NCBI GenBank assembly: GCA_002798275.1
Contig: NWQR01000002.1
Location: forward strand, 62,001-126,000
Length of the DNA stretch: 64,000 bases
Direction of reading: 5' to 3'
Origin: Lysobacteraceae bacterium NML08-0793
GTDB lineage: Bacteria > Pseudomonadota > Gammaproteobacteria > Xanthomonadales > Xanthomonadaceae
Shown here: one piece after another, positions 47,831 to 57,760 of the stretch
Layout of the letters: each line of letters starts with the position of its first letter
Position numbering within the stretch: the stretch's first letter is position 1
Notes under the pieces: generated by a model
Told to the model about the DNA's origin: nothing
Seen by the model: the letters and a program-made list of their open reading frames with translations, nothing else
Databases searched by the model: none
Made by a program: the position numbers and the translations under genes

Positions 47831-47905
47831 CACGGCCAGCCGTCGATAAATGTCGAACGCCCTAATGGCGTTGTCCACGTCCAACAAAGCTAAAATCCGC
47901 GGCCT

Positions 47906-50900
47906 ATGGCTGCAAACTCCTCTGATTTCGCCGCGCTGCTGCCCGGCACCCAACACGCCCGCGCTTGGTGGCGCGCACCTGCTACTTCTTCCGGCCTTGC
48001 TTGGGCGATTGCCCGGGCAGCCGATGCCCATCGCGGTGCCCTGCTGGTGGTAGCCGCCGACAATCACCAGGCGCATCAGCTTGAAACCGATTTGCGCAGC
48101 TTGGCCGATGCGGCAACGCAAGCGGCGATTTTGCCGTTCCCGGATTGGGAAGTCCTGCCTTATGACAGTTTCAGCCCGCACCCGGATATCGTCTCGCAGC
48201 GCCTTGCCACCCTAAGTCGGCTGCCCATACAAAAGCGCGCAGTGGTCATCGTGCCGGTGCAAACCCTGCTGCAACGGCTGGCGCCGGTTGCCCATGTGGC
48301 AGGCGGCAGTTTTCATTACCAAACCGGGCACCGGCTGGATTTGGATGCAGAAAAACGCCGTCTGGAAGCCGCCGGTTATCACCATGTGCCGCAGGTGATG
48401 GATCCTGGCGATTTCGCCGTGCGCGGCGGCCTGCTGGATGTGTATCCGATGGGCGCCCATGCGCCTTACCGGGTAGAGTTGTTCGACGATGAAATCGACA
48501 CCATCCGCCTGTTCGACACCGAAACCCAGCGCTCGGCAGAAAAAGTGGACAAGGTGGAGCTGCTGCCAGGACGCGAAGTGCCGATGGACGAGGCAGCCCG
48601 GCAACGGGCGATGCAGGCATTGCGCGAGGATTTCGCCATTGATACCCGGCGCTCAGCGCTTTACCAGGATCTGAAAAACGCTCTGGCACCGGCCGGCATC
48701 GAAGCTTGGCTGCCGCTGTTTTTTGAAGGCCGAAAAACCGCCACGCTGTTCGACTATCTGCCCGAAAACACCCTGCCTGTATTGTGCGAGGGGATATTCG
48801 AGGCTACGGAAAAGTTCAGTCGGCAGACCGCCGAGCGTTTCGATGCCCGCCGCCATGACAGCGAGCGCCCCTTGCTGGCACCAGAGGCGCTGTATCTGAC
48901 CGAGCAGCAACTGCGCGAGCGCATCAACCAATACCGCTGTGTGGAAGTCTGCGGCTCTACTCATCCGCGCTATCAAGATGCCAAACCGCTAGGCGTGCAG
49001 CCGGTACCTGCACTGCCGCTGTCAGGGCATCAGGGCGAGCCTGCGGCTGAACTCAAAGCCTTTTTGCGCAGCTATCCCGGCAGCGTGGTGATTGCCGCAG
49101 AATCAGCCGGTCGCCGCGAGGCTCTGCGCGAAGTGCTGGCCGCCACCGAACTGCACCCCGAGTCGGTCAGCGATGCCCTGCGGCAAGCACAGCTGCCCGC
49201 CTTCAGCATCACCGTAGCGGCATTGGACGATGGTTTTGCCACCGAAGCTCCGCAGCGCGCCGTTCTCACCGAGCGTCAGCTCTATCCCGAACGCGCTTTG
49301 CAGCCCCGCCGCCGCAAGCGTGCCGGGCGCGAGCCGGAAGCCATCATCCGCGACCTAGGAGAATTGAGCGAGGGCGCGCCGATCGTCCACGAAGATCACG
49401 GCGTGGGGCGTTATCGCGGCCTAGTCGTGCTGGAAGCCGGTGGCGAGCGCGGCGAGTTTCTGGATATCGAATACGCCAAGGGCGACCGGCTGTATGTGCC
49501 GGTGGCGCAACTGCATCTGGTCAACCGCTATTCCGGCGCCTCGCCGGAAACCGCGCCGCTGCATTCGCTAGGCGGCGAGCAATGGACAAAGGCCAAGAAA
49601 AAGGCTGCGGAAAAAGTCCGCGACGTGGCCGCTGAACTGCTGGAAATCCAAGCTAAACGCCAGGCACGCGCTGGTATCGCGATTGATGTTGACCGCGCCA
49701 TGTACGAGCCGTTCGCAGCGGGTTTTGCATTCGAGGAAACCCCCGACCAGCACGCCGCCATCGAAGCCGTTATCCGCGATTTGGCCGCCAGCCAGCCAAT
49801 GGATCGCGTGGTCTGCGGCGATGTCGGCTTCGGCAAAACCGAAGTGGCCGTGCGCGCCGCCTTTGTCGCTGCCACCGGCGGCAAGCAAGTGGCGGTGCTG
49901 GTGCCCACCACCCTGCTTGCCGAGCAGCATTACCGTACCTTGCGCGACCGCTTTGCCGACTGGCCGCTGAAAGTGGAAGTGCTCTCGCGCTTCAAGTCTG
50001 GCAAGGACATCCAGGTCGCCTTGGCGAAAGTGGCCGCAGGCGAGATTGATGTCATTGTCGGCACCCACAAACTGCTGCAACCGGATGTGAAGTTCCGCGA
50101 TCTGGGGCTGGTCATCGTCGATGAAGAACAGCGTTTTGGCGTGCGCCAGAAAGAAGCCCTGAAGGCGCTGCGTGCCAATGTGCATTTGCTGACCCTGACC
50201 GCAACGCCGATTCCGCGCACGCTAAACATGGCGATGGCCGGGTTGCGCGACCTGTCCATTATCGCCACGCCACCGGCCAATCGCCTGGCGGTGCAAACCT
50301 TCGTCAATGTCTGGGACAACGCTCTGCTGCGCGAAGCCTTCCAGCGCGAGCTGACCCGCGGCGGGCAGTTGTATTTTCTGCACAACGATGTGGAAAGCAT
50401 TGGCCGGATGCAGCGCGAGCTGGCCGAACTGGTGCCCGAGGCGCGCATCGGCATCGCCCACGGGCAGATGCCCGAACGCGAGCTGGAACAGGTGATGCTG
50501 GACTTCCATCGCCAACGCTTCAATGTGCTGCTGGCCTCGACCATCATCGAATCGGGCATCGACATCCCCAACGCCAATACCATCATCATCAACCGCGCCG
50601 ACAAGTTTGGGCTGGCGCAGCTGCACCAATTGCGTGGCCGCGTAGGGCGCTCTCACCACCGCGCCTATGCCTATCTGGTCATTCCTGACCGCAAGTCGAT
50701 CACCGAAGATGCCCGCAAACGGCTCGATGCCATCGCCTCGATGGACGAGTTGGGGGCTGGCTTCACTCTCGCCACCCATGATCTGGAAATCCGTGGCGCA
50801 GGCGAGCTACTGGGCGAAGAACAAAGCGGGCAAATGGCCGCGGTCGGCTTCAGCCTATATACCGAACTCCTGGAGCGTGCGGTCAAGTCCATCAAACAGG

Positions 50901-51379
50901 GCAAACTGCCAGATGTGGATGGCAACGATGCGCGCGGCGCGGAAATCGAGCTGCATGTGGCCGCCCTCATCCCCGACGACTACCTGCCCGATGTCCATAC
51001 TCGCCTGACGCTTTACAAACGCATCAGCAGCGCCCCGAATGCCGATACCCTGCGCGAAATGCAGGTGGAAATGATTGACCGCTTCGGTCTTTTGCCGGTG
51101 CCGGCGCAAAACCTGTTCGCCATCACCGCCCTCAAACAAGAAGCCAGCGCCCTTGGCATCCGCAAAATTGATCTGGGGGAAAAATCAGGCCGCATCCACT
51201 TTGAAAAAACCCCGAACATCGACCCAATGGCAGTGATTCGGCTGATACAAGGCCAACCCCAGCACTACCAGATGGACGGCCCGGACAAGCTGCGCCTGAC
51301 CAACTTCGACCTACCCGATGCCGATGCCCGCATCAAAACCGTGCGCGGCCTGCTGATGCTGCTGAAAGCCGGCAGCTAA
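47906..51379 (+). CDS. mfd: Transcription-repair coupling factor Mfd
   Basis: Removes RNA polymerase stalled at lesions and recruits UvrA; 1157 residues. The UvrB-like N-terminal domains (LPFPDWEVLPYDSFSPHPDI) precede the RNA-polymerase interaction domain (HEDHGVGRYRGL, VPVAQLHLVNRY). The RecG-like translocase has Walker A GDVGFGKTEVAVRAAF, DEEQ motif VIVDEEQRFG, TATPIPRTL and the TRG region with LHQLRGRVGRS. The C-terminal TRCF domain is complete. Confidence 0.97.
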   Translation: MAANSSDFAALLPGTQHARAWWRAPATSSGLAWAIARAADAHRGALLVVAADNHQAHQLETDLRSLADAATQAAILPFPDWEVLPYDSFSPHPDIVSQRLATLSRLPIQKRAVVIVPVQTLLQRLAPVAHVAGGSFHYQTGHRLDLDAEKRRLEAAGYHHVPQVMDPGDFAVRGGLLDVYPMGAHAPYRVELFDDEIDTIRLFDTETQRSAEKVDKVELLPGREVPMDEAARQRAMQALREDFAIDTRRSALYQDLKNALAPAGIEAWLPLFFEGRKTATLFDYLPENTLPVLCEGIFEATEKFSRQTAERFDARRHDSERPLLAPEALYLTEQQLRERINQYRCVEVCGSTHPRYQDAKPLGVQPVPALPLSGHQGEPAAELKAFLRSYPGSVVIAAESAGRREALREVLAATELHPESVSDALRQAQLPAFSITVAALDDGFATEAPQRAVLTERQLYPERALQPRRRKRAGREPEAIIRDLGELSEGAPIVHEDHGVGRYRGLVVLEAGGERGEFLDIEYAKGDRLYVPVAQLHLVNRYSGASPETAPLHSLGGEQWTKAKKKAAEKVRDVAAELLEIQAKRQARAGIAIDVDRAMYEPFAAGFAFEETPDQHAAIEAVIRDLAASQPMDRVVCGDVGFGKTEVAVRAAFVAATGGKQVAVLVPTTLLAEQHYRTLRDRFADWPLKVEVLSRFKSGKDIQVALAKVAAGEIDVIVGTHKLLQPDVKFRDLGLVIVDEEQRFGVRQKEALKALRANVHLLTLTATPIPRTLNMAMAGLRDLSIIATPPANRLAVQTFVNVWDNALLREAFQRELTRGGQLYFLHNDVESIGRMQRELAELVPEARIGIAHGQMPERELEQVMLDFHRQRFNVLLASTIIESGIDIPNANTIIINRADKFGLAQLHQLRGRVGRSHHRAYAYLVIPDRKSITEDARKRLDAIASMDELGAGFTLATHDLEIRGAGELLGEEQSGQMAAVGFSLYTELLERAVKSIKQGKLPDVDGNDARGAEIELHVAALIPDDYLPDVHTRLTLYKRISSAPNADTLREMQVEMIDRFGLLPVPAQNLFAITALKQEASALGIRKIDLGEKSGRIHFEKTPNIDPMAVIRLIQGQPQHYQMDGPDKLRLTNFDLPDADARIKTVRGLLMLLKAGS

Positions 51380-51397
51380 ATCCAAAGGCCAACCATC

Positions 51398-52384
51398 ATG
51401 AGCGCATACCTCAACGATTTGATTGACCGGATGCTGGATACCACTTGGCCCGAAGGCGCCATATCCAGTGAAGACACGCCGTCATGGAAGGCCATGCGCG
51501 AAGCCGAGCAGCTCACAGCCCCCGGCCTTGCTGCCGAGTTGATGGCCTGTATCGAAGCCGAGGAAGATATAGAGCGCCGCCGCAAGGCTTATTGGATACT
51601 GGGCAAACTCTGTCAAAACGTCGGCAACCAAGAGGCACTGCAATACCTTGTCAATCGGCTTGAGAGTGAAACCCTCAACTCGGTTTTAATAAGCATCCTT
51701 ACCGGAATGGAGGATGTCCACAAGCCTGCTGAAACCTGCCTTGCGCCGGTTTTCAATCTCATCCGACAACACAAAGGCGAATACCAGCAGAGCCTAGACG
51801 ATGACAGCCATGTACAGAGCGCAGCCATCCTGGCCTTGAAAGAGACAAACAATCCCGAGGTGGAGCCCCTGCTGCTTGAGGTTTGCCAAACGTTTGAAGA
51901 CAGCGACGACAACAGACTTTGGCGCTGTCTGTATGTACTTGCCAATATCGGTACCCGGCAAAGCATCCCACAGCTTGAGCGCCTTGCCAGCCACAAAAAA
52001 ACGGATATTTCATCCATTGCCCTGCACGCGATTCTGGAGCTTGGTGATCAGCGCGAGCTACCCATTTTTGAGTGTTTCATCCAGGAAGGAAGAAACAAGG
52101 ACTTGGCACTTTATGCCCTCACCCGCTTGGGCAATGAAGCACACATTCCGCTTGTCATCAAACGACTGAAAGAACTGCTTGGAAAGAAGCGCAGCGAGGA
52201 AGTCTTCATTGGTGATGAAGGCGAAAACACCGAATTGATGCTCGGGGTGAAGTTCCTTGCCCAGTACCAACAAGCCAGTCTGGATATCCAGAAACTCTTT
52301 GCGCTTTTGGCTGATAAAAAATGGGACAAACTGTTTGCCTGTGAAAAGAAGCTCTTGACCGGCCTTGGCCTAGCACCGCCATAA
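51398..52384 (+). CDS. HEAT-repeat protein, function unknown
   Basis: A 328-residue soluble protein built of repeated pairs of helices, with HEAT/PBS-like units such as SAAILALKETNNPEVEPLLLEV, RCLYVLANIGTRQSIPQLERL and IALHAILELGDQRELPIFECF at roughly 35-residue spacing. No enzymatic motif was recognised. Such proteins usually act as adaptors or binding scaffolds. It starts 18 bp after mfd and may be cotranscribed, but its lower GC and the disrupted gene that follows suggest an accessory segment. Confidence 0.72.
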   Translation: MSAYLNDLIDRMLDTTWPEGAISSEDTPSWKAMREAEQLTAPGLAAELMACIEAEEDIERRRKAYWILGKLCQNVGNQEALQYLVNRLESETLNSVLISILTGMEDVHKPAETCLAPVFNLIRQHKGEYQQSLDDDSHVQSAAILALKETNNPEVEPLLLEVCQTFEDSDDNRLWRCLYVLANIGTRQSIPQLERLASHKKTDISSIALHAILELGDQRELPIFECFIQEGRNKDLALYALTRLGNEAHIPLVIKRLKELLGKKRSEEVFIGDEGENTELMLGVKFLAQYQQASLDIQKLFALLADKKWDKLFACEKKLLTGLGLAPP

Positions 52385-52512
52385 CCGAAAACAATCCCGC
52401 CTCACAAGGAATCGAGCGTATTCAGCCGCACCCTGTTTCCAAGCCCCATATCCCTGTCCCAGCAATTGGCAGGAGAATGAACGCCTTTGAGGGCATCGTT
52501 ATTGGCTAAACC

Positions 52513-52934
52513 ATGAGCAAATACAAAAACAAAACCCAGTACACCGATGCCAGTGTGGATGCATATCTCTGCGCACGCGGCAATGAGCAACAGCGCGCCG
52601 ATTGTGCGGTATTGATTGAAATGATGACCGCATCACTGGCGAGAAGGCACGGATGTGGGGAGAGAGCATCGTCGGCTTTGGCAGTTATCACTACACCTAC
52701 GCCAGCGGGCATTCCGGTGAGGCACCGCTGGCCGGTTTTGCCATCCGCAGCCGGGAAATCGTGCTGTATCTGACCTGCGAGCTTGGCGAGCAAAGCGCAT
52801 TGCTCGCCAAGCTTGGATCTCACAAAATGAGCAAGTCCTGTCTGTATCTTAAGCGCCTAGCCGATATTGACTTGGGCATTCTACAAGCCCTGATAACCGC
52901 TTCAGCTGCCAAAGTCCGGGCACGCTACGCTTGA
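52513..52934 (+). pseudogene. DUF1801 protein, frameshifted
   Basis: A DUF1801-type gene split across two frames. The first half (from ATG 52513) encodes MSKYKNKTQYTDASVDAYL through ADCAVLIEMMTA. The second, in another frame, encodes GEKARMWGESIVGFGSYHYTYA through KMSKSCLYLKRLADIDLGIL to the stop at 52934. The family consensus would run from the first directly into the second. The frame changes near 52633-52637, where two surplus bases (or one missing base) would restore TA-TGEKARMWG. No programmed-slippage heptamer is obvious. It is either a pseudogene or a sequencing/assembly error. Confidence 0.8.
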
Positions 52935-52974
52935 ATCCCATCACTACGCTTGCTGCAACTCAAAGGAAAAAAAC

Positions 52975-53196
52975 ATGCCGGGTGATTTGATTGGCGATGG
53001 CTTGGGTGCGGTTCTTCGCATAGTGCTGCGCATCATCATTGAACTGTTTTGCGAAGGCTTGATTATCGGCACCGGGCGGTTTTTGATTCGGCTCACCTGC
53101 CCTCACTGTCGGCCCGGCGACTTTTCCTGCGCCATGGTCGGCTTTCTGTTCTGGGCTGGGCTGGTTGCAGCGCTGTTCTTTCTTTTGAAGCCTTGA
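52975..53196 (+). CDS. Small membrane protein, unrecognised
   Basis: A 73-residue protein with two hydrophobic segments: VLRIVLRIIIELFCEGLIIG and FSCAMVGFLFWAGLVAALFFLL. CPHCRPGDF lies between them, and its CxxC could bind a metal or form a disulfide. An AAAGGA ribosome-binding site precedes ATG 52975. Function unknown. Confidence 0.6.
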   Translation: MPGDLIGDGLGAVLRIVLRIIIELFCEGLIIGTGRFLIRLTCPHCRPGDFSCAMVGFLFWAGLVAALFFLLKP

Positions 53197-53277
53197 TCGC
53201 CTTCCAGCGGGAGAAGCTTCGCCCCCTACCCGCCCCTGGCTTGCAGCAAACTATGCGCTTGCGTATTGTTGCCTGCC

Positions 53278-53745
53278 ATGAAAATCACCCCGCGCATCTT
53301 CCGCTTCGGCATCAATCTCTGGCCGCCGTTTTTGTTTTCCGGCATCCATATGACCCATCTGGCGCAGGACTGGCGCAAAGTGCAGGTGGAACTGCGGCTG
53401 CGCCCATGGAATCGCAACTACGTCGGCACGCAGTACGGCGGCAACCTGTTTTCCATGACCGACCCGATGTGGATGCTGATGATTCTGCACAGCGTGCCGC
53501 GCGGCTACCGGGTATGGGACAAGGCCGCGGAAATCGAGTTCATCAAACCCGGCCGCAGCACCGTCCGTGCCGAATTCGTCCTGACCGATGAAATACTGGA
53601 CGAGCTGCTGCAAGCCGCTGCCAATGGACAAAAAGTATTGCGCTGGTTTGAGACCGATATTCTCGATGCCGATGGTGATGTAGTGGCCCGGGTGCGCAAG
53701 CAAATCTACCTGCGCAAAAAGCCCGCCCCGCTCTTACCGCCTTGA
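53278..53745 (+). CDS. DUF4442 hotdog-fold protein
   Basis: A 155-residue protein of the DUF4442 family (hotdog/thioesterase-like). Motifs: LRLRPWNRNYVGTQYGGNLF, SMTDPMWMLMIL, WDKAAEIEFIKPG. It may bind or hydrolyse an acyl thioester, but activity is unproven. ATG 53278 is preferred to an upstream TTG. Its 3' end overlaps the convergent gene by 12 bases. Confidence 0.82.
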   Translation: MKITPRIFRFGINLWPPFLFSGIHMTHLAQDWRKVQVELRLRPWNRNYVGTQYGGNLFSMTDPMWMLMILHSVPRGYRVWDKAAEIEFIKPGRSTVRAEFVLTDEILDELLQAAANGQKVLRWFETDILDADGDVVARVRKQIYLRKKPAPLLPP

Positions 53746-55056
53746 AGCAGGCAGCGGTACTTCCCAAGTTTCCCCACCCGTGGTGCTGCGCAGTACCAGC
53801 ACCTGCTTTTCGGCATCAAACGTGAGCTCGCGCTCACCTAGATGGTATTCCTGCGGCATCTTTGCCGGGATGTTTTCCGGGCTTGCCAAGAGCTCCGGCT
53901 GGCCGCGCAACCACGCCACACCGCCCATCAGGCGCAGCAAGGCGTTACGGTCAAGCAAGCGGCGTGAATACTTGTCGTAATCCGGCGGAACAACGCCACC
54001 CAATACACAGCCGATGTAATTGGCCACACAGGAAAGCCGCCGAAATCCAGTGACAGATGCCTTGCTTTCGATACCGGAAATATCCGCCAACCAACGTTGC
54101 GGCAGATCCACCTGACAATATGGTGCGAACGGCACTGCCATATCCGCTCGAGTCATATCTCTATCCAGAAGCGGATGGTTACTGAGATCCTCACCCATTT
54201 TTCTGGCATCAGCCTCAAGTTGCGGCCAAAAGGCTTCGGAAATAAAACGAAATTCGCCACGCATCGCCCTACAAAGCGAGGCTTCCTGCTCGATCGGCGC
54301 AGCGAATGCCTCATCACACGTTGTCGGCAATGGCGCATCGGTCGGCAACTCGGCCAGCATCGCCAGCGCCAGTTGCCCATAACTGTCGCCGCTATGTTCA
54401 ATTGCCAGCATAGTCCCCAGCAAACCACTACTGTTGGCACCCAAGCGCCGCCAATTGGCAATCTGCCTGCAAACAGCCCCTAATGCCGCTTGCTTGTCTC
54501 CTTGTACAAACTGCACGGCATAGCGCGTAGCGGGCAGATAGCTCAGGCGCATATCCAAAAACGGTTTGTTATCAATCTCGGGAAAAGGCGAGAGGATGTA
54601 ATCGCCTGCACTTGCCGTCTCAATGCGGTTGATGCGCGCCTCGTGACGGGCAATCAATGCCGCAAATTCGCCTACATCCGCGCGTACTTTTTCAAGGCAG
54701 TTTTCTTCATCCAACCAATGACAAAACAACTTCCGATCTTCTTCAGTCAACGACTCACTCGGCCATTTTTCCGCAGCCGTGGAAGCACGCTGGTAGCTTC
54801 GCCCTTGCTGCTCGAATAAACGCACATCCGCATCCATCACCGCCTGACGCTCGGCCTGTGGCACCGGGTAATCGGCCAGCCAGAAGTCAATAAACGCATT
54901 GCGTCCAGTGGGCTGCCAAGGCTCGGACATCAACGCCAGTGCGGCACGATCTTCGGCACTCGCCCCACGCCACTTGGAGACACCCCAAAGCACGAGAGGC
55001 AATGCAATCAGCAGCAAGACCAGCGCCGCGAGCGTGGCAAAAATGCGTTTGAGCAT
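53734..55056 (-). CDS. Membrane-anchored protein, function unknown
   Basis: A 440-residue protein with one N-terminal membrane helix (IFATLAALVLLLIALPLVLWG) and a large, mostly helical periplasmic part with no recognised domain. Paired cysteines occur (FCHWLDEENCLEKV, and SCVANYIGCVLGG near the C-terminus), consistent with disulfides outside the cytoplasm. AAGGAA precedes ATG 55056. It lies just downstream (28 bp) of the iron ABC ATPase gene on the same strand and could be part of that transcript, but a role in iron uptake is not indicated by its sequence. Confidence 0.7.
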   Translation of the reverse strand: MLKRIFATLAALVLLLIALPLVLWGVSKWRGASAEDRAALALMSEPWQPTGRNAFIDFWLADYPVPQAERQAVMDADVRLFEQQGRSYQRASTAAEKWPSESLTEEDRKLFCHWLDEENCLEKVRADVGEFAALIARHEARINRIETASAGDYILSPFPEIDNKPFLDMRLSYLPATRYAVQFVQGDKQAALGAVCRQIANWRRLGANSSGLLGTMLAIEHSGDSYGQLALAMLAELPTDAPLPTTCDEAFAAPIEQEASLCRAMRGEFRFISEAFWPQLEADARKMGEDLSNHPLLDRDMTRADMAVPFAPYCQVDLPQRWLADISGIESKASVTGFRRLSCVANYIGCVLGGVVPPDYDKYSRRLLDRNALLRLMGGVAWLRGQPELLASPENIPAKMPQEYHLGERELTFDAEKQVLVLRSTTGGETWEVPLPASRR

Positions 55057-55084
55057 GGTGATTCCTTTTGCGGAGAGGACAAGT

Positions 55085-56074
55085 TTAAAACCTTGGCAGG
55101 TTTTCGCCATCAAAACTCAGGCGCAAGTGCTCGCCGGGCTTGATCTGGCTATTTGCCGCAAGGTCCAATTCGATTTCGTCTGCCCCAAGTTTCAGCCGCG
55201 CGACCTGACCGGGCCCATGAAAGCGCACGTCCAGCACTTCGCATGCCAGCACGCCGTTTGCATCCAGACGCAGGGCTTCGGGGCGCAGCCGCACTTTGCC
55301 TCCGGTAAGCCCGAGGCTGGCTGCATCCACCCAAGCGCCTCGACCGATGAAGCCAGCCACTTCCGCACATGCGGGCTGGTGGTACAGCGCAGCGGGAGTA
55401 TCCCATTGCAACAGTTTGCCGCCAGCCATCACGCCCACCTTGTCGCCCAAGGCGAAGGCTTCTTGCTGATCGTGGGTCACCATCAGCACGGTAATCGCTG
55501 CTTCGCGGAATAGTTGGCGCAAGTCGCTGGCAAGCCGTCCGCGGGTATCGGCATCGAGTGCCGAAAACGGCTCATCCAGCAGCAGCATGGCCGGTTTCGG
55601 TGCTAGGGCGCGCGCCAATGCCACACGCTGTTGCTGGCCGCCGGAAAGCTCATGCGGGTAGCGGTTGGCAAAACCGTCAAGGCCGATACGGACAAGCCAG
55701 TCGGCTACGCAGGTGCGGCGTTCTTCACGGCTCAATCTGCCAAGACCAAAGCCGATATTGGCGGCCACATCCAGATGCGGAAACAGGGCGAAATCCTGAA
55801 ACATCATGCCCAGACGGCGTTTTTCCGGCGGCAGGCCATGACCGGCTCTGGCAATGCACTGTCCCTCCAGAGTGATGCTGCCGGCAAGCAGTGATTCAAA
55901 CCCGGCCAGCGCCCGCAGGATGCTGGTTTTGCCGCTGCCCGAAGCACCCAGCAGCACGCCGATTTCGCCACGCGCAAGCTGCATGTCAACGCCATCAACC
56001 GCGTTCTGCTTAGCTCCGGGATAGCGCACCACCAGGCCGCTGATATTCAGATGTGGCGCTGTATTCATGTTCAT
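55085..56074 (-). CDS. fbpC: Ferric iron ABC transporter ATP-binding protein
   Basis: ATPase of an FbpABC/AfuABC-type Fe(III) importer, 329 residues. Walker A GASGSGKTS, Q-loop FQDFALFPHL, signature LSGGQQQRVALARAL, Walker B MLLLDEPFSALD and the H-loop THDQQEA are complete. The C-terminal regulatory (TOBE-type) domain follows (GKVRLRPEALRL). The start overlaps the permease stop (ATGA). Confidence 0.92.
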   Translation of the reverse strand: MNMNTAPHLNISGLVVRYPGAKQNAVDGVDMQLARGEIGVLLGASGSGKTSILRALAGFESLLAGSITLEGQCIARAGHGLPPEKRRLGMMFQDFALFPHLDVAANIGFGLGRLSREERRTCVADWLVRIGLDGFANRYPHELSGGQQQRVALARALAPKPAMLLLDEPFSALDADTRGRLASDLRQLFREAAITVLMVTHDQQEAFALGDKVGVMAGGKLLQWDTPAALYHQPACAEVAGFIGRGAWVDAASLGLTGGKVRLRPEALRLDANGVLACEVLDVRFHGPGQVARLKLGADEIELDLAANSQIKPGEHLRLSFDGENLPRF

Positions 56075-57747
56075 TGCTCAGGGTTTTCCAAGCCGTTTTT
56101 GGCAAGCCAAATCACCGGAATCAAACCGGCGGCGACAATCATCAAGCCCGCCAGCGCACCGTCCTCGTAAGTGCCGCGCGCAGCCTCGGCATACAGCCAG
56201 GTGGCCAGCGTTTCAAAATTGAGCGGTCTTAGCATCAGTGTGGCCGGCAGCTCTTTCATGCTGTCCACCAGCACCAGCAAGGCAGAGGCCGCCAACGCCG
56301 GACGCAACAGGGGCAAATGGATGCGCCAAAGCCGCTGACCGGCGGTGCAGCCCAGTGATGCGGCGGCTTGGTCGATTGAGGGCGGCAGGCGAGAAAAACC
56401 AGCATCCAAGGTACCTGCAGAAATCGCCAGAAAGCGCAGCGTATAGGCCATCACCAATGCGCTCATCGACCCCATCAAAAACGCCCTGTCCAGCACGGCA
56501 TCACTTGCCCCCAGTACCACCATCAGGCCGATGGCCAACACCGTGCCGGGCAAGGCATAGCCAAGACTGGCAAGCCGAAACGCCAATTGCGCGGCAGCCG
56601 ATGTCCGCCCTGCCTGCACCAGACGCAGCGCCCAAGCCAGCAGCAGCCCGAGCAATACGATTACGAAAGTCGCCAGCAAGCCCACTTTCAATGTGTTGAC
56701 TGCCGCATCCAGCAGCGCCTGTGAAGGCCGAACGCCATCGGCAAAACGCAAGGCGGCCTGCCACCCCAGATGCAACGCCGGCAACACGAAGCCGAACACC
56801 ACCGGCAGGCTGCAAAGCAGACATACCAGCCAAGCGCGAGCGCCCCGCAGGGGTTTGCCCTCAATCGGACGGTATTTGCGACTGCTGCTGGCAAAACGCT
56901 GCCGCCGCCGTCCATATCGCTCCACCCCCAACAGCAGCAATACCAGCGCCAGCAAAGTCAGGGCAATTTGTGCTGCGCCCGGCAAATCGCCGCGTGTTAC
57001 CCAGGTGGCATGGATGGCGACGGTCAAGGTCTGTACGCCCAAAAACTCCGATGCGCCAATATCGTTCAGGCTCTCCAGCAGCACCAGCGCTACGCCCACC
57101 GCCAATGCCGGGCGCGCCAGTGGCAAGACCAATCGCCAAAACACCGCCCGCTGGCCAAGACCCAACATCCGTCCGGCTTCAATCAGCCCTGCCGATTGCG
57201 TGGCAAACAATGCCCGGCAAGTGAGATAGACATAGGGATACAGCACCAGCGCCATCAACACGATAGCCAGCCACAACGAGCGCATGTCCGGCAGCCGCCA
57301 TTGTCGCGGGCTGTCATAGCCCAACAGCCAGCGCAATCCACCCTGCAACGGCCCCAGCGGATGCAGCATGTCGATGTAGGCGAAAGCCACGATATAGGTC
57401 GGCACCGCCAACGGCAGCAGCAGCATCCAACCCAGCACGCCACGACCGGGAAAGCGATAGGCCGAAACCAGCCAAGCCGAACCAATGCCGATTGCTGCCG
57501 CAAGCGTGCCAACCCCGAGCAACAGATACAGCGTGTTGAGCGTGGCACGCGGCAATACATGCTGCGCCAAATGTGTCCACAGCCCGCTGCTGCCCTGCGC
57601 CGCCTGCCAGCCCAGTGCCAGCACCGGCAGCAACGCCAATGCCGCTGCCAGATACAGCCCCCAGCGCCCGATGCCTGCCCGCGAACGGTCGCGGCGCAGC
57701 CGCAAGGCTGCGCCGCCTGTGTGTTGCATCACTGTCGTCTCCGACAT
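56071..57747 (-). CDS. fbpB: Ferric iron ABC transporter permease (fused halves)
   Basis: A single 558-residue permease made of two homologous halves, as in FbpB, with about 12 membrane helices. Each half has an EAA loop: EAGRMLGLGQRAVFWRLVLP and QAAASLGCTAGQRLWRIHLP. These dock on the ATPase. ATG 57747 was used. It lies 13 bp after the binding-protein gene. The order fbpA-fbpB-fbpC is canonical. Confidence 0.92.
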   Translation of the reverse strand: MSETTVMQHTGGAALRLRRDRSRAGIGRWGLYLAAALALLPVLALGWQAAQGSSGLWTHLAQHVLPRATLNTLYLLLGVGTLAAAIGIGSAWLVSAYRFPGRGVLGWMLLLPLAVPTYIVAFAYIDMLHPLGPLQGGLRWLLGYDSPRQWRLPDMRSLWLAIVLMALVLYPYVYLTCRALFATQSAGLIEAGRMLGLGQRAVFWRLVLPLARPALAVGVALVLLESLNDIGASEFLGVQTLTVAIHATWVTRGDLPGAAQIALTLLALVLLLLGVERYGRRRQRFASSSRKYRPIEGKPLRGARAWLVCLLCSLPVVFGFVLPALHLGWQAALRFADGVRPSQALLDAAVNTLKVGLLATFVIVLLGLLLAWALRLVQAGRTSAAAQLAFRLASLGYALPGTVLAIGLMVVLGASDAVLDRAFLMGSMSALVMAYTLRFLAISAGTLDAGFSRLPPSIDQAAASLGCTAGQRLWRIHLPLLRPALAASALLVLVDSMKELPATLMLRPLNFETLATWLYAEAARGTYEDGALAGLMIVAAGLIPVIWLAKNGLENPEQ

Positions 57748-57760
57748 GCCCCTGTCGTGC

